From: Diplocarpon mali | Lineage: Eukaryota > Ascomycota > Leotiomycetes > Helotiales > Drepanopezizaceae | DNA: 51,695 nucleotides | Reading direction: 5' to 3' | Assembly: GCA_024741835.1 (NCBI GenBank) | Contig: JAENRP010000315.1 | Location: 1-51,695 of the forward strand | In this document: one piece after another, positions 44,189 to 51,695 of the stretch | Numbering within the stretch: position 1 is the stretch's first letter | Layout: each line of letters starts with the position of its first letter | The notes under the pieces: generated by a model | What the model saw: the letters and a program-made list of their open reading frames with translations, nothing else | Told to the model about the DNA's origin: nothing | Database searches by the model: none | Translations under genes and position numbers: made by a program

Positions 44189-45493
44189 ATTCCTAGAAAC
44201 ACCTTATATAAGTCTATCTCTAATCGATCGATCGTGCCTTATACTAGCATATAGGCCTAATTGCAGATTTTATAGCTCCTTAGTATAGTTCTTAAGTTAG
44301 GTTAGGATCGGTTTCCCCCTTTAGTAGTCCTCTTATTAGAATAGGTCAAATGTTAGCTGAAACCACTTCCTTAGGAATCTACTACTTCTCTCTTCAGTCT
44401 CGTAATTAGCCCAAATGGCCTCTATTAGGTTGGCAAACTTAAAGTTCTTATTTTATAGGTACCGATAGTAGTAGGTTAAGGCTAAGTCTTATAATATAAA
44501 AGGAAACGCTTTATACTATATACTCTAGTCTATAGAGGCTCTTTAGCATAAATCGGCGAATATATAAAGCTTCTTATTAAGGTGATCTTTACCGCTTAAG
44601 TACTGAGTTTCCTTAGTGTATATCTTACTTAAATTTATAAGAGTTTTAGCCTAATTTAGAATCAAAGGTTCTATAATATACTAAGATAGTTGAGCGTCGC
44701 TTTAGTTTAGGTCTAAAAGCACTTTTAAACCTCTCTCTATTGTAAAGGGTGGCAATAATCTATCTCTCGATTAGATCAGCAGCATTAATATCAGATTTAG
44801 GATCTTTAAGTATTATATAACTAAGGTTCGTTCTAATTAAGGTTAATATAGTATTCTTTTAGGGTTATATCATTCGGTTATTTGTCTTAAAGTGTCCACT
44901 TTATATAAGTTGTCTTATAAAGTATTATTATTATATCTAAGGTATCTTTGCTAAAGCGAGTCTTAGCGTAGTGTCTCCTATTTAGCTATAATAACCCTCT
45001 GAGCGGGTGGCTCGCTTATTCGCATAGATTCGGCAAATTCTAAAGTAGACCTTATTCTATATCTCGGAGATTATACTATAACTAAGTTCGGTACTTCTTA
45101 AGTCTATGATTCTAGCTAGTCTTTTAGCTACTCATTCCCTTCTTAGTATACTATATTAAAAAGTGCCTAGCCGATCGAAACGCCCTTCCTGCGCTAAACG
45201 TATACTCTATAGTATTAAAGGTCGTCCCTTAGGCGTTGTCGAACGTCCTTATTTAGCAATTTAAAATCGCTAACTATCCAATCTTAAAACTCCTTTTAAA
45301 AGTCCTTAGTAAGGTATAACCCTCTCCTTTTGCTATCTTATAGTATCTTTCGGAAGTTTTTTATATAAAGGTCTTTTGATCTAAGGGCCTCTTCTCTAAG
45401 TTGATCCTCCTAGGGTCTTATATCCCTTTTAAAGTCCCTTAGTATCTGGGGTTGCCCTGGATTAAGCAGCATTAATAGTCCTCCTTTGGTCAT
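44189..45493 (-). pseudogene. gag: Element F gag, N-terminal part
   Basis: The first ATG (45491-45493, minus) opens MTKGGLLMLLNPGQPQ. The frame then runs with only RIP-type stops through KDLYIKNFRKILQDSKRRG and KIYTKETQYLSGKDHLNKKL to AFPFILQDLALTYYYRYL and IEAIWANYETEERSSRFLRK. That is the usual layout of a fungal Copia-type Gag capsid region. The frame breaks at 44189 and resumes at 12963 across the Gypsy insertion, joined cleanly after removal of the TSD attcc. The start is supported by frame continuity only. Confidence 0.75.
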
Positions 45494-46166
45494 TTCCTAA
45501 TATTATCTAGATATTGCTCTACGCCCTAATAGGGTCCGAAAGAAGTCCGATATAGTTGTATTTTGCGTATTATTATACTATTATCTAATTATAATTAAGA
45601 TACTAATTGCACTCTGGTTTTGCCTTAATTATAATGCGTAATAGAATGCAGGTAGAAGAGGATAGTATCTACCTTTAAAGTAATAACTCTAGCTCAATTT
45701 ATATACCTTTCGCCTTTTCCCCTTTAATAGTAACTGATATTACTTCGTATATTTAGGTTAGTATTTAAAGTAAGCCGGAAATACAATTAAGTACTCCTTA
45801 AATTAAGAAAGAATTCTTTAATTTAATAACTTTGCTTATCTATAGTAAAGGTGCTACTAATAATTAGTATAGGTTCTATATCGGTAATCGATATTTATAT
45901 AAATATAATTAAGTACTTATTATTAAAAAGAATCTATTATAATATCTGTCTATCTTTATATAACTGAGATAGTACCTTTATACTTATAAATGTCCTCCCT
46001 CTTATAGTCCCTCTTAGCCGTATATAGATATCCTTCCGAAGTCCTTCGGCTGAATAGCCGTCCGAAATACATACGAAACCCCTTATATCGCATATGGTAC
46101 AGCTATATAGGATGACCCCAGGAACGAGGACAGCTTGCCTCCTGCATAGGAATCTGCGTACCAATA
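45494..46166 (-). other. Element F 5' leader and probable 5' LTR region, boundaries unresolved
   Basis: Upstream of the F gag ATG. The right end (about 46000-46163) is richer in GC and CpG and would begin TGGTACGCAG on the minus strand, a plausible LTR start. No matching copy was found at 2029-3390. A minus-strand frame of 75 codons (45937-46164) is open here but I do not recognise it and its gene status is doubtful. Confidence 0.4.
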
Positions 46167-47525
46167 ACTATCGACCTTTAGAAGTTTCTATTACTTACTG
46201 CGCCGACTTACTTAAGCTTAATAGGTTATAAGCCTTAGCTAGACCGATAATAGATTATTAACTTTCCTTAAAAAGTACTTGCGCCGCAACTATTAGTAGG
46301 AAGTTGAATAAGACTTATAGTAAAAGGCAAGCAATTGGCAAATAGAAGGTATAATTCCCTATTTAGCCAACCTATATTATAAGAGGTATAATTCCTTGCT
46401 TTATAACCCCTTTGGTACTGCAAGAGGTATGATTCCTTGCTTTACTATATTTTATAAGAGGTATGATTCCTTGCGTTATAGCTTAAAAAACCCTTTTCGA
46501 TAAAAGGACTTCCTCCCTATTTAATACTTTTATAATACCCGCTATTTAATCATTTCAACCTTTCGATAAGAGGAGTGCCCTTAACTATTTAATTTATTTG
46601 ATTTTAAATGCAATTCTATTTGAAACGGCAATAGCTTCTGATTCCGATCGAAACACTAGACTTAAAGACCTCTAACTCTCTTAAAATAACTAGCAATAAT
46701 AGTTCGACGATTTAGAGCTCTACTTTAAAAGCAAAGGCATTAAAATGGCGATTCAAAAGACACTTATTAAATACGTAAGAATAGCCCCTTATAATCCTTC
46801 TACCGATTCGTCTACTTCTACTTTAATAGCTAATATAATTGCTAAGGATTTACCAAATATATTAAATAAGCTTAGCCTAAGAGCTTTAGTAGATAATAAC
46901 CGAGAATTCTAAAGGTAGATTTTAAATATAAAAAAGGAGAAGGAGTATAGGCTGGCCTTAGCTAAATGCAAGCTTAAGATTAATAGAGGTTTAAGCAATA
47001 AAGACTAAGATTTTATTTAAGTTTATAATAATGCAAAGATAAGATAGGATACTTTAAAGGTAAAATACTCTTAGATAACTGCCTTTAATACTTAATATCT
47101 ATTATAGTAGATCACTTTATTTTAATATAGAAAAGATAAAGATAGCAAGGATATAGATATAAATATAGACTTTACTTAATCTATATTATATAAAGTAAGA
47201 AGGAGAGTAAGAGCCGCAGATCCTAGGATAGCTATAACTTTTAAGGAAACTCAGCTTTTTAATTTCCTACTTAATAGCCTTCCTCTTAAGTTCGCTATTA
47301 TAAAACAATCTCTTCTTATCTAACCTAACCTTAAGATCTATAAGAAGATCGACCTCCTTTAAACTATTAAGCAAGACCTCAAAGGACGCTTTAAATTAGC
47401 AAATGCCGCATTATAAGGCAGCGATAAGCATAAGAAGAGAAAAGAGCGTAGGATAAGCCCTTAAGCTTATTAGGGATGCTACTTCTATAATAGTACTTAT
47501 AATATTACTAATTATAAAGTTAAAA
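46167..47525 (+). mobile_element. Copia element D (A/B/C family), 5'-truncated fragment
   Basis: Starts abruptly inside the LTR: only the last 57 bp remain (46167-46223). It continues through the primer site, leader and gag to the knuckle relic GCYFYNSTYNITNYKV (about 47475-47520), where Copia C is inserted. The knuckle here keeps one Cys that is lost in A and B. The rest of D should lie beyond C, outside the window. Confidence 0.85.
46610..47525 (+). pseudogene. gag: Copia D gag relic (partial)
   Basis: Parallels A at 20870-21772: SDSDRNT-like start, LIANIIAKDLPNILNKLSL, LAKCKLKINRGLSNKD, ITFKETQLFNFLLNSLPLKFAIIKQSLLI, ending in the zinc-knuckle relic. Stops are at Gln or Trp positions. It is truncated on the right by the Copia C LTR at 47526. 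Confidence 0.75.
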
Positions 47526-47720
47526 TATTAAGCTTAAGTGAGTCGGCGCAGTAGGTAAGGGAAACTTTCAAAGGTCGATGGTCGATATATTAATAAGAGT
47601 TAGGGAAGGAAGGTTTCCCCTTTCTTCCCTTTAGCTATATACATATTAATATCCTACTAATTAAGCAGTAGGGTTATATAATAATATATTAGAGTGGTAG
47701 CTATATTACCTATCTTAATA
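47526..47720 (-). repeat. Copia C 3' LTR (195 bp)
   Basis: Reverse complement of the family LTR: plus strand TATTAAGCTTAAG ... TCTTAATA. Confidence 0.92.
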
Positions 47721-47858
47721 CCCTTACTTAGACCTTACTCTAATTGACCTACAATTAGGAAAATAATAACTATCCTTTTATACTAATCTAACTCTTAAGT
47801 ATCTTTCCAAATTAAAAACAATTAATTAATAGCAACCTTTATTAAAATCACTAATCCT

Positions 47859-48008
47859 ACTTGCAAGGTAAGACTAAGAGTCAATTTTCCTAAAAGCGTT
47901 CCTTTATAAGACTATATGACTTAACTTGCAGTCTAGGCCTAAGAGTCGATTTAAAAAACTTTCCTTTATAAGACTATATGACCTAACTCGCAGGGTAGGC
48001 CTAGGAGT
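47859..48008 (-). repeat. Three 23-bp modules before the 3' LTR (Copia C)
   Basis: Units at 47859-47881, 47924-47946, 47986-48008; spacings 65 and 62, not multiples of three, as in A and B. Confidence 0.85.
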
Positions 48009-48020
48009 CGTCCTTAAGCC

Positions 48021-51000
48021 TGCTAAGCCCCTATTATCTTCTATAATCCTAGTATATCTTTAAACGCTTCGAACTTTACAACTATCTCTAGTAGCTTTAT
48101 AAATCTATCTACTACTATTCGATCAGTTAGGATATAAGTAATTAACAACTTATTCTTTATAATAAGGTTATAGATAAAGTAGTAGGTAATATCGATATAT
48201 TTCGATCGCTTATATAAGTATGGATTTTTTATAAGTGCAATTACCTTTATATTATCTACTTAAAGATTAATACAATTCTTATCTTATCTAATATATTTAG
48301 CAAAACCTATTTCTTTTAAAACTTAAGCAATTTATAATCCTTACTTGCAATTTGATAATATTAATATATATTTAGCCTTAATGCTTATAGTAGCTACTGA
48401 TTTCTACTTCCTACTTTCCTATAATATAAGTCTGCTATATAGTACTACTACGCTTTTAAATATACTTTTCCAACCTTTTATATTTACTTAGTTAGAATCA
48501 GTATATACCTTAAGCTTTGCGCTTATATATTTTATTAATCTATATCTTACCTTTTATATAATTATTAATTGAAGGTACCTTTTAAGTCGCTTGACTATAT
48601 TCTTATATTAAATCGTCGGATCCTTTAAGTTTTAACTAAGTTACTTAATAATAAAGGCGATATTTAATCTTATATATACTATAGTATATATAATTGCTCT
48701 AATATCCTATTAGTACTTCTTTAAATCTCCTCTCTACTTATTTTCATTAGTAGGCTTTAACTTATTATACTTTCCTTCGATTAGAGTACGCTTTAGCTTA
48801 AAGTTAAGAATATAAGCAAAGAGTCCTATTTGGTCTAAGATCTTTTTAATATACTATTCTTAGTCTAACTAGAGTTCTTAAGTAGAGCGGTTCTTTATAA
48901 TATAGATATTAAGGATTTTATAAATTCCCCTTAGATCCTTAATATTAAAACGTTTCTGAATTATTATAAAGAACTAATCTAATTAATTAGTTATTTTTAT
49001 AATTATAGCAATATTATTAATATATAATAGCAACTTAATTCTATACTTAATATAAGTAAATAGACAAGGGTTAGCTAGGCTTTAAACGAATCCTATTTCT
49101 ATTAAAGTAGAGCTATATAAGAGGTTCTAATTACAAGCTGATTATTTAAGCCTATAAATACTATAAAGTATATAAAGAGAGTAGCTAGTGTAAATAAGAA
49201 TACTATTAGGTCAAAAGAGAAAAATCCATTCCTTTATAGTCGCTTTAGTAAATGCATTTTTAATATTATACTATCTACATTTAAAGTCCTTAGCGGCTAC
49301 TATTATGACAAATATACAAAGGGTATCTATACGAACTATTAGCGCGAATATATCGAAGTAGTCTTCTTTATACTATTAGGAGAAGCCCTTAGCTATAAGC
49401 CTTACTTTATAATATTCTAAGGTCCTATCTATATATATCTTAATTATAAAGACCCACTTTATTAATACTAGGTTTATATCCTTTAGTATCAGTTCCTCTA
49501 TTTATATACCATTTGTAATAAAAGAGCTTATTTCCTTTTAAATTACCTTATTCTATACTATTCCATTCTTTAAGTCATTAATAGCTTTATTATATATCTT
49601 TAAAAGAGAGATTTTCATTATCCTCCTAATAGCTAAGAATATATTATTTTTATTAAAGCTCTATTAAAGTTCAAGCTTATAGATCCTATATACTATTATA
49701 GCTTAGATACGCTTAAACTTGCATTTATCTAAGGTATCTTCTAATTCTAAGTCTCTATTCCTCTTTAAAGGCGTAAGTTCAGCTATAGGTTTTATAAGCT
49801 TATTATTTAAAGAACTGCTTTTTAATAGTAAAGGCTTATTATTACTTATAGCTATTTTAAGAATATCCTTTACTATAGGTGCTTTAATTAAAGGGATAAT
49901 AATATTAAAGTTATTTTATACTTTAGGCAGTTTATAAATAATAGGAATAGTGTATTCGGCCTTTAGGCAATTAATAGGTCGTCGATCAGCAGGTATACTT
50001 AATATACCTAAGCTAAGAGAAAAGGATTATTAGTTCGGCTTAATAGTATTACTATTAAGTAGTATACCTTACGAATCTTTAAGTATATAAAGCTTTAAAG
50101 ATAGCTCCCCCTTATTTCGAGATTTATTAAACTCAACTACTAAAGATATAATTACTTGCTTTAGATCTAATGTATATACTATCTATTACTTTATTATCTA
50201 TTTAATATACTTAATAAATATATACTCTTTACTATAGTCTATTAGCCTCTTACTCTTTATACTTATAAGCTAGGACTTTAGGCTAATATAAGAGTAGCAA
50301 ACGCTTTTAAAGATATAAATATAGTCTAAGCTTAGTTTCTATTTAAAATATACCTTATATAGTAATATTTAAATGCTATTAACTATTAGTCTATTACCTA
50401 TTCTATTTTATAAGTATACATCTGCTTTAATTATAAGGTCTTAGAATTCTAATAGCAAGTTAGTATCTTATAATAGAGCGCAATAGTTAGTTTCTACTTA
50501 CTAGATACTTTGCTTAATAATGCTATTCTAATAAAAACCTTTATATATTATAGTTAGTTTATAATAAACTCCTTATTTTACAAATTTATTAAGCTTTACT
50601 TTAATCTCTAATGCGTTATTAAACTTAATAGCTATTAGCTTTAATTAAGTCCAGCGTTCCTTTATTACTTTCTAAGTTTCTAGCTTTTCTATAAGCTTAG
50701 ATTTAATCTTAATATAAATAGTCTATATCTATTAAATAGAGTTATCTATTATTTAAGAAAACCAATTATTTCCTTTAATTAAAGTTATAAATAGTCTAAT
50801 AGTATTAATAGATATTAGTGCTAGTATTAAATCTTTTTATAAATTAAGCTTAATTTGCATCCGATTTTAATGTTTTATTAGCTTGCAAATTCAGTATATT
50901 AAGCGATTCTTTAGTACTTAAATCTTCTATTTTAAAGTTAAGACCTTATATAAGCCCGTTAATTTCTCTAGCCTTAAATGCGCGAATCTTTTATATATTA

Positions 51001-51695
51001 GCTAATACTTTAATAGGCTTTCAGCTCTTAATAGCTTTAATAGCCTATTATCAATCGATACTTTATTATTAGTAGCTAAAAAGGACTAATAATAGCAGTT
51101 TAAGGTTTTACCATTTTCTAATTGCAAGCCTAGCTTAAGAGTTATTTTTAATAAAACTGCAAGATCTACTTATAGTCCTAGCTTAAGAGTCGATTTCTTA
51201 AAAATAGTAAGATCTACTTGCGGTCCTAGCTTAGGAGTCGTTTCTAACGAATTCGCGAATTTCACTTATAATCTTAGCCTAAGAGTCATTTCTATAAATT
51301 TCACTTGCAATCCTAGCCTAAGAGTTATTATTAGCAAATCTATAGAATTTATTTATAATCTTAGCTTAAGAGTTATTTCTATTAAATTTACTTATAATCC
51401 TAATTTAAGAGTTATCTTTAAAAGCACTTTATAATCTACTTATAATCTTAGCTTAAGAGTCATTTTTATAAATTTCATTTATAATCTTAACTTAAGAGTC
51501 TATTTATTCTCTTTATCCTCGCTTAATTATATTAAAGTAGAAAGTGCACTTTCTTTAAAGGAATCTACTTATAAGTCCAGCCTAAGAGTCAATTTCTATA
51601 ATATTACCTTTAAGATAATATAAAGTCTATCTTTAATTTTAACTTTAAAGATCACTTTATAATTATTATTTATAAACTATATAAATTAATTATTA
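48021..51695 (-). pseudogene. pol: Copia C pol relic: RNase H, reverse transcriptase, integrase, repeat linker
   Basis: Minus strand. The pol stop TAG is near 48021. RNase H has a TKAEYI-like stretch near 48365-48390. The RT box LLLYINN is near 49005-49035, both Asp lost. Integrase lies upstream, near 50000-51000. The GAG-pre-integrase relic is near 50985-51005, and the repeat array at 51120-51589. RIP stops occur throughout. Confidence 0.78.
51120..51589 (-). repeat. In-frame array of the 23-bp module (Copia C)
   Basis: First and last units start 447 bp apart, exactly as in A and B, so the ten-unit 39/48 spacing is conserved. The units on the plus strand read ACTTATA...CTTAAGAGT. Confidence 0.88.

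Larger units (their letters stand above)
3390..45493 (-). mobile_element. Copia-type element F, the outermost host element, split by two insertions
   Basis: F is reconstructed from three minus-strand blocks: 45493-44189 (gag), 12963-10224 (gag end, protease, integrase, start of RT) and 4650-3390 (rest of RT, RNase H). Each junction is exact once the 5-bp TSD of the inserted element is removed: attcc for the Gypsy, tatcc for Copia-1. The order gag-PR-INT-RT-RH is Copia-type. The gag has a CX2CX9H knuckle (CIICQKKDYYSSKH) and the RT box reads QTDN, features shared with element G. Its LTRs were not identified. Confidence 0.82.
47526..51695 (-). mobile_element. Copia element C (A/B/C family), 3' part, cut by window end
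   Basis: Minus-strand copy: 3' LTR 47526-47720, untranslated module array, RNase H, RT, integrase and the in-frame module array, ending at a point equal to Copia-A 22302-22313. The 5-bp flank in D is taaaa (47521-47525). Gag and the 5' LTR would lie beyond the window. Heavily RIPed. Confidence 0.88.

Noticed and set aside
45650..45674. Hairpin with 7-bp arms (AGGTAGA/TCTACCT)
   Set aside because: Arms are short and the position is in unresolved F leader sequence; expected by chance in a window of this size.
1..51695. Mitochondrial genome or plasmid
   Set aside because: AT-richness and joinable ends suggested it, but the content is nested nuclear LTR retroelements with RIP. No mitochondrial genes or rRNAs are seen, and the flanks at the join do not match a single insertion.

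Overview
This window is a heterochromatic transposon graveyard from the nuclear genome of a filamentous fungus, most likely an ascomycete. The DNA is extremely rich in TpA. Paired repeat copies differ almost only by C-to-T and G-to-A changes, and the coding strands of old gag-pol genes are full of TAA/TAG where CAA/CAG (Gln) or TGG (Trp) is expected. That is the signature of repeat-induced point mutation (RIP). I see no intact host gene, tRNA, rRNA or CRISPR array. Short open frames are scraps of retroelement genes or antisense artefacts.

The layout is nested LTR retrotransposons, worked out from LTR pairs and 5-bp target-site duplications (TSDs). The host element is F, a minus-strand Copia-type element: gag starts near 45493, runs to 44189, resumes at 12963, and pol continues to about 3390. 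F is split by Copia-1 (4651-10218, minus, 233-bp LTRs, TSD tatcc) in its reverse transcriptase, and by a chromodomain Gypsy element (12964-44188, plus, 258-bp LTRs, TSD attcc) in its gag. The Gypsy element is itself split three times: by a small gag-only LTR element (about 14882-17800); by Copia-A (20283-32660, TSD gatat), which contains a younger Copia-B (24414-30599, TSD gctat); and by composite G (34910-42820, TSD acgac/acaac), a tandem LTR-partial-LTR-full-LTR structure with an inverted segment. The deepest path is F > Gypsy > A > B. Outside F are three more copies of the Copia-A/B family: E (1-2028, minus, cut by the window start), D (46167-47525, plus, 5'-truncated) and C (47526-51695, minus, inserted in D and cut by the window end).

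Each element once encoded the usual Gag, protease, integrase, reverse transcriptase and RNase H. RIP has turned many catalytic Asp codons into Asn (YNNN, YINN, YIND, QTNN); only Copia-1 keeps YIDD.

The most unusual signal is a 23-bp GC-rich near-palindrome (ACTCCTAGGCC-N5-then about CGCGAGT). It occurs in at least three unrelated element families. Inside pol it forms arrays whose spacings are all multiples of three (24, 39, 48, 54, 90). Just before 3' LTRs it forms arrays spaced 61-65 bp that ignore frame. Other points of interest are composite G, RIP that fades toward element edges, an extra coiled-coil ORF in the Gypsy element, a 36-bp palindrome in the Copia-1 LTR, and window ends that overlap by 12 bp in register.
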